DNA of 64,000 nucleotides from contig NZ_BAAAUT010000014.1 in NCBI RefSeq assembly GCF_039534085.1, positions 78,720-142,719 of the forward strand, written 5' to 3'. This DNA comes from Planomonospora_B alba (lineage in GTDB: Bacteria > Actinomycetota > Actinomycetes > Streptosporangiales > Streptosporangiaceae). Numbering within the stretch: the first letter of the stretch is position 1; each line of letters opens with the position of its first letter. A model generated the notes under the pieces. The model did no database searches. It was not told the DNA's origin and saw only the letters and a list, made by a program, of their open reading frames with translations. A program made the position numbers and the translations under genes. This document shows, in pieces, positions 56,710 through 64,000 of this stretch.

Positions 56710-57135
56710 TCAGAAAGCGAAGAGGACGCCTCCGGTCCCGCGTATCGCGGCACACCGGTTCGGATATGTCTTCGTGAAGCGCTGCTGCCGGCCCCGCCAG
56801 GTCCCGGTGGCGGTCAGGCGGACCGGGGCGTACTCCAGGGTGCACGGGCCGGGACTCTCGGGGATGCGCTCCACCTGGCCCGCGACGCGGCGGAGCTGGT
56901 CGCAGGCCTCCTTCGCCCTCGGGTGCGTACCGCCGTCCGGAGCGCAGGTCAGAGTCGCCACGGCCGGCCCCGCGCCGTCCTCGGGCGCCATCCGCAGGAC
57001 GTAGGAGCCCACCGGCGCGTCCGGCGCGGGCGCCCCGGCCAGGGCCGGGGAGGCGCCGAGCAGCGGCGCCGGACCCGCCAGGACGGCGGCGGCGAGCCAC
57101 CTGGCGCGGGCACGGGCGGACGGCCGGAATCGCAT
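56710..57135 (-). CDS. Secreted subtilisin-inhibitor-like (SSI family) protein
   Basis: Proteinaceous protease inhibitor of 141 residues. A signal peptide (RARARWLAAAVLAGPAPLLGASPALA) precedes a mature domain of about 110 residues with the four SSI cysteines: LTCAPDGGTHP, KEACDQL, GPCTLEYAP and YPNRCAA. The reactive loop reads Cys-Thr-Leu-Glu-Tyr, placing Leu at P1 where Streptomyces SSI has Met, and Glu at P1', so a chymotrypsin/subtilisin-type target is likely. GTWRGR and GGVLFAF are also typical. GAGGAGACG precedes the ATG. Confidence 0.9.
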   Translation of the reverse strand: MRFRPSARARARWLAAAVLAGPAPLLGASPALAGAPAPDAPVGSYVLRMAPEDGAGPAVATLTCAPDGGTHPRAKEACDQLRRVAGQVERIPESPGPCTLEYAPVRLTATGTWRGRQQRFTKTYPNRCAAIRGTGGVLFAF

Positions 57136-57277
57136 GAACGTCTCCTCTGAAATGTCCACCGCGTTCTGCGGTATTCGACGTGGCGGGACGGCGGGCTGTG
57201 AATCGGCATCCCACCCGGAGCGAGAACAATGCTCAAGGATTCACCGGCGGTCCGCCGCAAATCCTTTCGCCCTGCGA

Positions 57278-57306
57278 TGTTAGGACGAGGATATCTATTC
57301 GGCAAC
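57278..57306 (-). promoter_or_regulatory. Promoter of the SSI-type inhibitor gene
   Basis: On the minus strand TTGCCG (57301-57306), 17 nt, TAACAT (57278-57283). It gives a 5' untranslated region of about 135 nt. Confidence 0.5.
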
Positions 57307-57493
57307 CTCGGTGGCCGTCCTCAACCGGCCACATACCTACCCGACCGGTCATCCCGTTTATCCGCCGGGTGAACAAAACTTTTCACCGCGGACCGCCACG
57401 GACCCCCGGCGACCGCCGCGGACCGCCGGGCCTCCCGGGGGCCTCCGGCGGTCGCCCCGGCCGGAAGGGGTGCTCCGGTCCCGGGAACGCGGA

Positions 57494-57537
57494 AGGCCGC
57501 CGCGGTGACCGGCGCGCTCCGGTCACCGCGGCGGCCT
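57494..57537 (-). terminator. Perfect 19-bp hairpin after the purine permease gene
   Basis: The 19-nt arm at 57494-57512 (core CCGCCGCGGTGACCGG) pairs perfectly with 57519-57537 around a 6-nt loop, 17 nt past the permease stop. Confidence 0.75.
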
Positions 57538-57553
57538 CCGGGCCGGGAGACGC

Positions 57554-59023
57554 TCAGGCGACGCCGAGCAGGGCCTCGATCGCGCCGCGGGCGAAGTAGA
57601 CCACGAACAGCGCCGCGACGAGCCACATCAGCGGGTGGACCTCCCGCGCCTTGCCCTTGACCGCCTTGATCAGCACGAAGGCGAGGAATCCGGCGCCGAT
57701 GCCGTTGGCGATGGAGTAGGTGAACGGCATGAGCACGATCACGAGGAAGGCCGGGATGGCGATCTCGTAGTCGTTAAAGTCGATCTCCCTGATCGCCGTC
57801 ATCATCAGGAAGCCCACGATGACCAGCGCGGGGGCGGCGGCCTCGTGCGGCACGATGCCGACCAGCGGCGAGAGGAAGATCGCCAGCAGGAACAGCACGC
57901 CGGTGACCACGCTGGCCAGGCCGGTGCGCGCGCCCTCCCCGACGCCCGCCGCCGACTCGACGTAGGTCGTGTTGGAGGAGACGGAGCCCGCGCCGCCGAC
58001 CGCAGCGCCGATCGAGTCGACGAGCAGGATCTCGCGGGTGCGGGGCAGCGAGCCGTCCTCCTTGACCAGGCCGGCCTGCGCGCCGACGCCGACGACGGTG
58101 CCCATGGTGTCGAAGAAGTCGGTGATCAGGAGGGTGAAGACGAGCAGCACCGCCAGGGTGACCGAGACCGTGCTGAACGCGCCGAAGGGGTCGAACTCGG
58201 CGAACAGCCGGAGCGGGTTCTCGAAGCCGAAGACCCGCTCGGGCAGCGCGGGGACGTTGAGCCGCCAGCCCTGCGGGTTCGGCGCGTCCGGCGTGCCGGA
58301 GCCGCCGGCCTTGACCAGCGCCTCGACGACGATCGCGAGGACCGTGGTGGCGACGATGCCGATCAGGATGGCGCCCTTCACCTTCCGGGCCACCAGCACG
58401 GCGATCAGCAGCACGCCGACCACGAACACGAGCATCGGCCAGCTGGTCAGCTTGCCGCCGATGCCGAGGTCCACCGGCACACCGGATCCGCTGCGCACGA
58501 ACCCGGCGTCCACGAAGCCGATCAGCGCGATGAACAGGCCGATGCCGACGCTGATCGCGGTCTTCAGCTGGGCCGGGATGGCGTTGAACACCGCGGTGCG
58601 GAAGCCGGTCAGCACCAGGAGGGCGATGATCACGCCTTCCAGGAAGACCAGGCCCATGGCCGACTCCCACGACATCTGCGTGGCGATGCCGTACGTGACG
58701 AAGGCGTTCAGGCCGAGCCCCGCGGCCATGGCGAACGGCACCTTGCCGACGACCCCCATCAGGATGCTGAGCACGCCGGCGACGAAGGCGGTCCCGGCGG
58801 CGACCAGGGGGATGGGCGCCGAGGTGGCGTCGGCGATGAACTGGCCCTCGGCGTCCTTGGCCGTGGCGATGATCAGCGGGTTGAGCACCACGATGTAGGC
58901 CATCGTGAAGAAGGTCGCGAGACCGCCGCGGACCTCCCTCCCCACCGTCGAGCCGCGTTCAGTGATGTGGAAGAAACGGTCAAGTGCCCCAATTTGGCTT
59001 GTTTTAGTATCACTCACGGACAT
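57554..59023 (-). CDS. Purine permease, NCS2/AzgA family
   Basis: Transporter of 489 residues with about 14 TM helices. It takes up adenine, guanine or hypoxanthine with protons. Family marks: FHITERGSTVGREVRGGLATFFTMAYIVVLNP at the N-terminus, AAGLGLNAFVTYG, FTLLITDFFDTMGTVVGVG and SSNTTYVESAAGVGEGARTGLASV, the AzgA-type substrate-site motif. The ATG at 59023 lacks a Shine-Dalgarno; CAATGT 8 nt upstream could be a -10 box of a near-leaderless mRNA. A strong terminator follows. Confidence 0.93.
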   Translation of the reverse strand: MSVSDTKTSQIGALDRFFHITERGSTVGREVRGGLATFFTMAYIVVLNPLIIATAKDAEGQFIADATSAPIPLVAAGTAFVAGVLSILMGVVGKVPFAMAAGLGLNAFVTYGIATQMSWESAMGLVFLEGVIIALLVLTGFRTAVFNAIPAQLKTAISVGIGLFIALIGFVDAGFVRSGSGVPVDLGIGGKLTSWPMLVFVVGVLLIAVLVARKVKGAILIGIVATTVLAIVVEALVKAGGSGTPDAPNPQGWRLNVPALPERVFGFENPLRLFAEFDPFGAFSTVSVTLAVLLVFTLLITDFFDTMGTVVGVGAQAGLVKEDGSLPRTREILLVDSIGAAVGGAGSVSSNTTYVESAAGVGEGARTGLASVVTGVLFLLAIFLSPLVGIVPHEAAAPALVIVGFLMMTAIREIDFNDYEIAIPAFLVIVLMPFTYSIANGIGAGFLAFVLIKAVKGKAREVHPLMWLVAALFVVYFARGAIEALLGVA

Positions 59024-59137
59024 TCAGCGTGACATTGAAGCAGTGGTCAAGGAAGGCCCAGGTCACGATGGTGATGGGATCGCAACCGATCCGCGCCCTC
59101 ACGGCGCCCGCCGTGCGAGTAGTGAGGCGCCGTCGCC

Positions 59138-59143
59138 TACGCT
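59138..59143 (+). promoter_or_regulatory. -10 hexamer TACGCT of the DUF2530 gene
   Basis: TACGCT ends 7 nt before the GTG at 59151. GGAG also lies 3 nt before the GTG, so leadered translation is not excluded. Confidence 0.35.
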
Positions 59144-59150
59144 GGAGCAC

Positions 59151-59558
59151 GTGAACCAGCCTCGCCGTCAGGATCTCCAGCCGCTGCAGACCAACAACAC
59201 GGCCACGATCCTCGCAGGCATGGGCCTGTGGGCGGTCGCCCTGGTCGTCCTCCTGATCATCGGCCTCGACCCGGAGGACCGCTGGTGGATCTGGACCTGC
59301 GTGGCGGCCATCGGCCTCGGCGCCTTCGGCCTGTGGTACGTCCGGCCGCGCCACGGCGTCGCCTCCCCGTCCCCGGGTGAGCTGCCCCCCGGCCAGGAGC
59401 CCGTCGAACCGGCGACGGCGGTCCCGCCGCCCGCCGCGCTCCTGCCGGACACCTCCCCGGAGACGTCGCCGGAGACCACGGGCCTGCCCCGGAGCGAGGT
59501 CCCGGCCCCGGAGCGCGCCGACGCCCCCGGCGACTCCGACCGCCAGATCACCGGCTGA
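59151..59558 (+). CDS. DUF2530 membrane protein
   Basis: A 135-residue protein with the DUF2530 core: a Gln/Pro-rich N-terminus (QDLQPLQTNNT), two TM helices (GMGLWAVALVVLLIIG and WWIWTCVAAIGLGAFGLWYV), and a disordered Pro/Glu-rich tail of about 65 residues. Function unknown. Actinomycetes commonly keep it next to the sacsin-type ATPase and DUF3027 genes, as here. The GTG at 59151 is chosen because of the -10 spacing and the start of DUF2530 similarity. Confidence 0.85.
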   Translation: MNQPRRQDLQPLQTNNTATILAGMGLWAVALVVLLIIGLDPEDRWWIWTCVAAIGLGAFGLWYVRPRHGVASPSPGELPPGQEPVEPATAVPPPAALLPDTSPETSPETTGLPRSEVPAPERADAPGDSDRQITG

Positions 59559-59617
59559 GGCCGCCGGACCACCGGCCGGTGACGACGCCCGCGCCGGCCC
59601 CGGCCGCCGACCCGCCC

Positions 59618-59680
59618 GCCGTCAGCCCGCCCGGGCCGCCGACCCTCGGCCCGCCGGCCGTCAGCCCGCCCGGGCCGCCG
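59618..59680. repeat. 24-bp direct repeat, 39-bp period
   Basis: A 24-bp unit (core GTCAGCCCGCCCGGGCC) at 59618-59641 is repeated perfectly at 59657-59680, between the ends of the convergent DUF2530 and ATPase genes. Each unit contains the palindrome GCCCGGGC. Confidence 0.8.
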
Positions 59681-59684
59681 GCCG

Positions 59685-62600
59685 TCACGTCGTCGAGGCC
59701 GTCCAGCCGTCCAGGTCGGCCTCGGCCAGCAGCAGCGGCACCGCCGCCGGGTCGCGCAGCAGCGCGGCGACCGCGAGCCGGTCGCCCCACTGGCCCGCCG
59801 CCCAGGCCAGTCCCCGCGCCAGTCCCTCCACCCCGCAGGCGTGCACCGTGCCCTCGAAGAACCGCCAGGCGGCCGGGACCCCGTCCACCAGCAGCTTCTC
59901 GTGCTCCACATAGGTCTCCGGCGCGGTCGGCAGCAGCGAGCGCACCGCGGCCGGGACCTGGCGGACCTCGCCCGAGGACGTCACCTCCCCCGCCGCGACC
60001 TCCCCGGCCAGCGGCAGGTCGAGCAGCTCCGACAGCGCCTCGGCCAGGTCGAACGGGGCCAGGACCAGCGGCCGGTCCGCGACCAGCGGCAGCAGGTCCG
60101 GCGCCTCGACCACGACCGGCTCGCCCGTCGCACGGTCCGGCGCGGAACCGGAACCGGGCCCGGACAGCAGCCGCCCGTCCTCGACGTCGGCGACGACGAT
60201 CTCCCCGCCGAGGACCGCGCGGACCGCGCGCGGCGGCGCGACCCGCTCGGGGTCCACCCCGGCCAGCGCCACCCACAGGGCCCGCAGCTGCGCCCGGTCC
60301 ACCTCGATCGCCGGATCGGCGAGCAGGTCGAGCAGCTCGTCGGGGCCGCCGTGCGAGGCGAGCAGGTCGGCCAGCGTGGTCCGCACGCCGATCATCTCCA
60401 GGGCTGCCGCGTCGGTGACCGCCGGGGCGTCGCCGTACAGGCCGAACAGCAGCGGGTCGCCGTCCGGCACCCGCAGCTCGGTGGGGCGCCTGCCCCCGAG
60501 CACCGGATGGTTGGACAGCCACCACGACGTGTAGGACGGCACCTCCACGACCTCGCCCGCGACCAGGAGCCGCAGCGGGTGCAGCACCGCGCGCAGCGGC
60601 GGCCGGGAGAGCAGGGCCAGCGCGGACGGCCAGTCGGCGATGTACTCCAGGTCGCGGACCGCGGAGAACTCCCGGGCCACCGGCGGCACGTCCAGGTCGG
60701 GCAGCAGGTCGAGCACCGCCTCCAGCCACTCGTCCTCGCGGTCGAGGTCGTGGTCGCACTCGTCCGGGTCGATCATCACGTCGGTGTCGTTGACCACGGC
60801 GAAGCCGTCGAGCACGCCGGTCGCGGTCAGCACCCGCTGGCCGTACCGCTCCACCAGCTCCGGCGCGGCGGTGCCGAAGTGCGCCTCGCTGTCCAGCAGC
60901 CCGGCCAGCGACCCGTCGGCCAGCAGCAGCTCCCCGGCCGGGTACAGCTCGCCGTCGGCGCCGCGCAGCGCCAGGTCCGCCAGCCAGGGGGCCTCCCCCG
61001 CGACCAGCCCGGCCGCGTCGACCAGGGCGAGCACGGCCCGTGCCACCGGCTCGGGGTCGTCGCTGTCCAGGGACTGGTCGACGGCCGCCTTGGTGAGCGG
61101 GTCCTCCAGGACCGTGCGCGGCGTCGCCTCGGCCGCGCCGAGACGGAGCAGGAGGGGGTGCGCGGCCTCGGGGTGGACGACGCGCAGCCCCAGCGGGGCG
61201 AGCACCTCCAGGTCCAGCGCGCCGCGCTCGGTCAGCACCAGGGTGCCGCGCGGGCCGCGGACCAGGCGCCCGTCCGCGAGCGGGACCGGGAGCGCGCCGA
61301 GCGCCTCCAGGTCGTCGGCGGGCAGCACCTCGTACAGCGAGCGCCACCAGGCCGGGTCCCGGTCGGCGCCCGGGCCGCCGGAAGGACCGCCGGAGAGGTC
61401 TCCGGCGAGCAGGTCGACGACGTCGGCGAGCTCGACCCGCTTCACGCCGAGCGCGGCGATCGCGGGGTGCCGGGCGGGCCAGCCGGCGGGCAGCAGGCCG
61501 GGCACCATCGGGGCGATCTTCTCCAGCAGCTCGCCGGGGGCCGCCACCACGCTCGCCTGCCGCCCGGGCACCAGGAGGTCCTCGCCGTCCGGGACCGGCT
61601 CCGCGGCGTCGGCGGGCGGGGAGAGGGCCGGCAGCAGCGGGGCGTCGGGCAGCAGGCGCAGGATCGCCCGGCGGATCCGGGCGTCCAGCTCGCCCTTGCC
61701 CATCAGGCCCGGGACGAGGTCGAGCAGCTTCGGCGTGCGGGGCAGGGCGGCCAGCAGCTCGACGTAGGTCTCGGCGGCGCGCTCCACCAGGAAGTCGGCC
61801 AGCGGCCCCGCCGCCGCGTGCCGCCGGTCGGTGGCCATCGGGAAGGAGGCGATGAGCAGCGCGGGCAGGTCCAGCGGCTCGTCGCTCGGCGTCGGCGCGT
61901 GCACCACGGGCGGCACCGTCTCCGGCAGCGGCCGCGGCTCGCCGGCGTGCGGGCCGTCCTGCGGGCCGACCGGTACGGCCCAGCGGACCGTCCAGTACGG
62001 CCGGGCCCGCTCCTCGGTCGGCCGGTCGGCGAACAGCTCGGCCACCTGCTCCGGGGTGAACCGGCCGGAGGCCGACACGACCCGCCAGCCGTCCGCCGTG
62101 ATCGTCCGGGTCCGGCCGTCCACGTCGATCTCGATCGACTCCAGCGAAGGCAGGCCGAGCAGCAGCGCGGGACCCGCCGCGTGGAGCATCCGCCGTACGG
62201 CCTCCACGGCCGCCTCGTCGCGGAGCGGGAGCCGTACCAGCGTGTCGAAGCCCGCCGGGATCTCCACCGGACCGGCGGGGAACGGCAGGCGGAGCAGCGG
62301 CACGTGCCCGCCGCGCTCGGCGAGCTCGCCTGCCAGTGCGGGCTCGGCCGCCACCAGCGCGGCGGTCTGCTCCCGGGACCAGCGGACCACCCCGGTGCCG
62401 AGCGAGCCGATGACCGGCTCGTCGCAGACCGTCACCACGGCCGCGAAGCCGACGCCGAACCGGCCCGTCGCGGAGGTCTCGCCGCGCTTGGCGGAGACGC
62501 GCAGCGTCGAGAGGCTCTCGATCCCGGCCGCGTCCACGGCCGCGCCGGTGTTGGCCGCGGAGAGCACGCCCTCGCGCAGCGAGAGCCGGAGCCGGCCGGG

Positions 62601-62783
62601 GACTCCGGCGCGGAGCGCGGCGTCGGCGGCGTTCTGGGCCAGCTCGACGATCAGCCGGTCGCGGTAGCCGCCGAGCGCGAAGTCCTCCTCCGCGTTGGCG
62701 TCCTCGCGGAAGCGTGCGGGCGAGGCGGTCCACGCTGCGAGCACGGCGGAGCGGATGCGATCGGTGCCGAAGATGTCAGTCAC
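59685..62783 (-). CDS. Sacsin-type Hsp90-like ATPase protein
   Basis: Large cytoplasmic protein of 1032 residues. The N-terminal ~250 residues are a GHKL/Hsp90-like ATP-binding domain: VELAQNAADAALRAG (N-box), SAANTGAAVD (G1) and GRFGVGFAAVVTVCDEP (lid/G2). The remaining ~780 residues have no named domain and are rich in acidic Leu/Ala helices with repeated LADG-R/LLRGP-like segments. Sacsin-like proteins are thought to act as chaperones. It lies 117 nt downstream of the DUF3027 gene on the same strand. The ATG follows a weak GGGAATC; no better start is near. Confidence 0.88.
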   Translation of the reverse strand: MTDIFGTDRIRSAVLAAWTASPARFREDANAEEDFALGGYRDRLIVELAQNAADAALRAGVPGRLRLSLREGVLSAANTGAAVDAAGIESLSTLRVSAKRGETSATGRFGVGFAAVVTVCDEPVIGSLGTGVVRWSREQTAALVAAEPALAGELAERGGHVPLLRLPFPAGPVEIPAGFDTLVRLPLRDEAAVEAVRRMLHAAGPALLLGLPSLESIEIDVDGRTRTITADGWRVVSASGRFTPEQVAELFADRPTEERARPYWTVRWAVPVGPQDGPHAGEPRPLPETVPPVVHAPTPSDEPLDLPALLIASFPMATDRRHAAAGPLADFLVERAAETYVELLAALPRTPKLLDLVPGLMGKGELDARIRRAILRLLPDAPLLPALSPPADAAEPVPDGEDLLVPGRQASVVAAPGELLEKIAPMVPGLLPAGWPARHPAIAALGVKRVELADVVDLLAGDLSGGPSGGPGADRDPAWWRSLYEVLPADDLEALGALPVPLADGRLVRGPRGTLVLTERGALDLEVLAPLGLRVVHPEAAHPLLLRLGAAEATPRTVLEDPLTKAAVDQSLDSDDPEPVARAVLALVDAAGLVAGEAPWLADLALRGADGELYPAGELLLADGSLAGLLDSEAHFGTAAPELVERYGQRVLTATGVLDGFAVVNDTDVMIDPDECDHDLDREDEWLEAVLDLLPDLDVPPVAREFSAVRDLEYIADWPSALALLSRPPLRAVLHPLRLLVAGEVVEVPSYTSWWLSNHPVLGGRRPTELRVPDGDPLLFGLYGDAPAVTDAAALEMIGVRTTLADLLASHGGPDELLDLLADPAIEVDRAQLRALWVALAGVDPERVAPPRAVRAVLGGEIVVADVEDGRLLSGPGSGSAPDRATGEPVVVEAPDLLPLVADRPLVLAPFDLAEALSELLDLPLAGEVAAGEVTSSGEVRQVPAAVRSLLPTAPETYVEHEKLLVDGVPAAWRFFEGTVHACGVEGLARGLAWAAGQWGDRLAVAALLRDPAAVPLLLAEADLDGWTASTT

Positions 62784-62900
62784 AGCGGTGATTCCCAGGT
62801 TCTCAGGCCGGCTCGGGGGCCCCGGGACGCCACAGCGCGGCGGCCGGACCGCGGCGGGAGGCGACCCGGCGGCGCGGGGACGGCGTCGGATCGGGTCGGG

Positions 62901-63731
62901 TCAGGAGTGACCCAGCGGCTCGGAGTCGGTGTCCTCCACGGAACCGGCCAGGTCGGCCTCCGCGGGCTCCTCCTCCTCGATGTCGAAGGCCAGTTCGTCG
63001 AGGATCGGCGAGGCCGGCACGGCCTGGTGCGGCACCACGGCGGCCTCGGAGTGCGCGCCGCAGCCGTGGTCGGCGGACACGACCCGGCCGTCGTCGGGCG
63101 CGTACTCGTTGGCGCAGACGCCGAACCCGATGCGCAGCGAGCCCGCGAGCGGCCAGTAGAAGCCGCAGGTGGAGCACTGGGCGGGGGCGGCGTGGGCGAT
63201 CGGGGTGTGCGGCCCCGCCTCGCCGGAGTGCCAGCGCCGCACGGCGAGGTCGCGGCCGATCGGGGAGAGCACCCGGGCCCGGCCGAGGCCGTACTCGAAG
63301 ATCATCTGACGGTCGATCTCGTCGCCCGTCTCGTCGTCGATGCCGGTGAAGCCGGGCGCGAGCCGGTCGTCGTCCGCCCCGGTGGGCAGCAGGTCGCCCA
63401 CGCCGAGGTCGCCGGGGCGCAGCCGCTCGCTCCACGGCACCCACGGGGGCGCCAGGAGCGCGCCGGAACCGGGCAGCAGCACGACCTCGCTGACCGTGAC
63501 GTTGCGCGCGCGGGCGGCCCGGACGACGGTGACGGCCCAGCGCCAGCCGCGGTAGGCGCGGTCGAGGCAGGCGAAGTAGTGGGTGACCACCCGGTCGCCC
63601 TCGCCCTCGACGCCCAGGTGCTCGCCGATCTGGTCCGGTCTGACGTTCTCCTCGATCGCGGAGCGGGCCAGATCGACGGCGGCGGCACAGGCCTGGTCGA
63701 GAGCTACAGCGCGGGATCGAGTACGGGTCAC
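62901..63731 (-). CDS. DUF3027 protein
   Basis: A 276-residue cytoplasmic protein of the actinobacterial DUF3027 family. The N-terminal half has LDQACAAAVDLARSAIEEN and RVVTHYFACLDRAYRGWRWAV; the second half has a probable zinc site (CSTCGFYWPL, FGVCANEYAP, DHGCGAHSE). The C-terminus is acidic. The GTG at 63731 is 6 nt from GAGAAT, a leaderless-like spacing; upstream in-frame sequence lacks a start with a ribosome-binding site. Function unknown; conserved neighbour of the sacsin-type ATPase. Confidence 0.88.
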   Translation of the reverse strand: MTRTRSRAVALDQACAAAVDLARSAIEENVRPDQIGEHLGVEGEGDRVVTHYFACLDRAYRGWRWAVTVVRAARARNVTVSEVVLLPGSGALLAPPWVPWSERLRPGDLGVGDLLPTGADDDRLAPGFTGIDDETGDEIDRQMIFEYGLGRARVLSPIGRDLAVRRWHSGEAGPHTPIAHAAPAQCSTCGFYWPLAGSLRIGFGVCANEYAPDDGRVVSADHGCGAHSEAAVVPHQAVPASPILDELAFDIEEEEPAEADLAGSVEDTDSEPLGHS

Positions 63732-63922
63732 GGATTCATTCTCGCCTATGCCCGGAGCGAACGGCACCGCGCGCGGGCCGGTGCCCGCACGTGGCGGCCC
63801 GCCCGGCGCGTGACGCGCCCGCCCGTCCGGCACATGACGTACCGCGACCGCCCGGCACGTGAGGCGCCGCGGCCGCCCGGCGCGTGACGCGCCGTGCCGG
63901 ACAGCCCGTCCGCCCGTGAGGT

Positions 63923-64000
63923 ATGACTGAAGGCGTGGCAGCGGACTGGGAGCAGGCGCGGCGGAAGGCCGGAGAAGTCTCGCGCCGGGTCGGCCGTGCC
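63923..64000 (+). CDS. N-terminus of a gene cut by the window edge
   Basis: Only about 26 codons are visible: ATG 63923 reads MTEGVAADWEQARR and continues KAGEVSRRVGRA; GTG 63935 in the same frame is 7 nt from TATGAC and would be leaderless. The visible part is an amphipathic, basic helix without a recognisable domain. Divergent from the DUF3027 gene. Identity cannot be given. Confidence 0.45.
   Translation, partial: MTEGVAADWEQARRKAGEVSRRVGRA

Larger units (their letters stand above)
57136..57553. other. 418-nt intergenic region between the inhibitor and permease genes
   Basis: Holds the inhibitor's promoter and the permease terminator, listed separately. The middle (about 57310-57480) is an AT-richer patch followed by CGGACCGCC repeats, without a gene. 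Confidence 0.5.

Noticed and set aside
59841..63887. Plus-strand open frame of 1348 codons opposite the ATPase and DUF3027 genes
   Set aside because: Antisense shadow typical of GC-rich DNA: Arg/Gln/His/Gly-rich composition, no domain, no ribosome-binding site; both minus-strand genes are well supported.

Overview
The window is very GC-rich DNA (roughly 70-75% G+C, estimated by eye) from an actinomycete. A DUF2530 / sacsin-type ATPase / DUF3027 block, an SSI-type protease inhibitor, a CBM2-GH5 cellulase, a fatty acyl-AMP ligase next to an MMPL exporter, and many transcripts that look leaderless all fit the Streptosporangiales (a Streptosporangium/Nonomuraea-like organism). That assignment is inference. 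No rRNA, tRNA, CRISPR array, insertion sequence or phage gene was seen.

Layout. 0-2.5 kb: gylR-like regulator and glycerol kinase. 2.5-12.1 kb, minus strand: a secreted protein of unknown function, then a lipid-type operon read as FAAL -> MMPL -> MFS (stop/start codons overlapping) -> glycosyltransferase. 12.3-16.4 kb: IclR regulator with a tiny upstream ORF, VOC protein, an Erm-type 23S rRNA methyltransferase with a candidate leader peptide, an alpha/beta hydrolase and a membrane protein. 16.7-19.9 kb: homogentisate operon hmgA - unknown gene - fahA. 20-25 kb: L,D-transpeptidase, NfeD/SPFH pair, cellulase. 25-26.3 kb: the scar of a deletion that truncated a TetR regulator and an ABC ATPase but left the permease. 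26.5-28.8 kb: tdh-kbl threonine catabolism. 28.9-32.4 kb: a streptogramin-resistance module (below). 32.4-46.3 kb: NarL-type two-component system, class A beta-lactamase-like protein, LysR regulator, maltose-type acetyltransferase, a pair of membrane GTPases, two OmpR-type response regulators with one kinase, and L-2-hydroxyglutarate oxidase. 46.5-53.5 kb: two PadR loci, two class C-like serine hydrolases, an aldo/keto reductase. 53.4-57.6 kb: MarR-MFS-ThpR, small proteins, protease inhibitor. 57.5-64 kb: purine permease, DUF2530, sacsin-type ATPase, DUF3027 and the start of one more gene.

The most interesting part is 28.9-32.4 kb. One 575-residue reading frame joins a complete seven-bladed virginiamycin B lyase (Vgb, opens streptogramin B) to a complete Vat acetyltransferase (modifies streptogramin A), so one polypeptide could inactivate both halves of a streptogramin pair. 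It lies downstream of a sigma-70-family gene, and the pair is read from a near-consensus promoter whose -10 box sits inside a perfect palindrome next to a divergent TetR gene. About 14 kb away the Erm gene has what looks like a leaderless 22-codon leader peptide with an Arg-Ile-Arg (+X+) macrolide-arrest motif, behind a promoter with a WhiB7-like AT-rich box. Together these would cover macrolides, lincosamides and both streptogramin classes. Functions are inferred from sequence recognition alone; no alignment or search was run.
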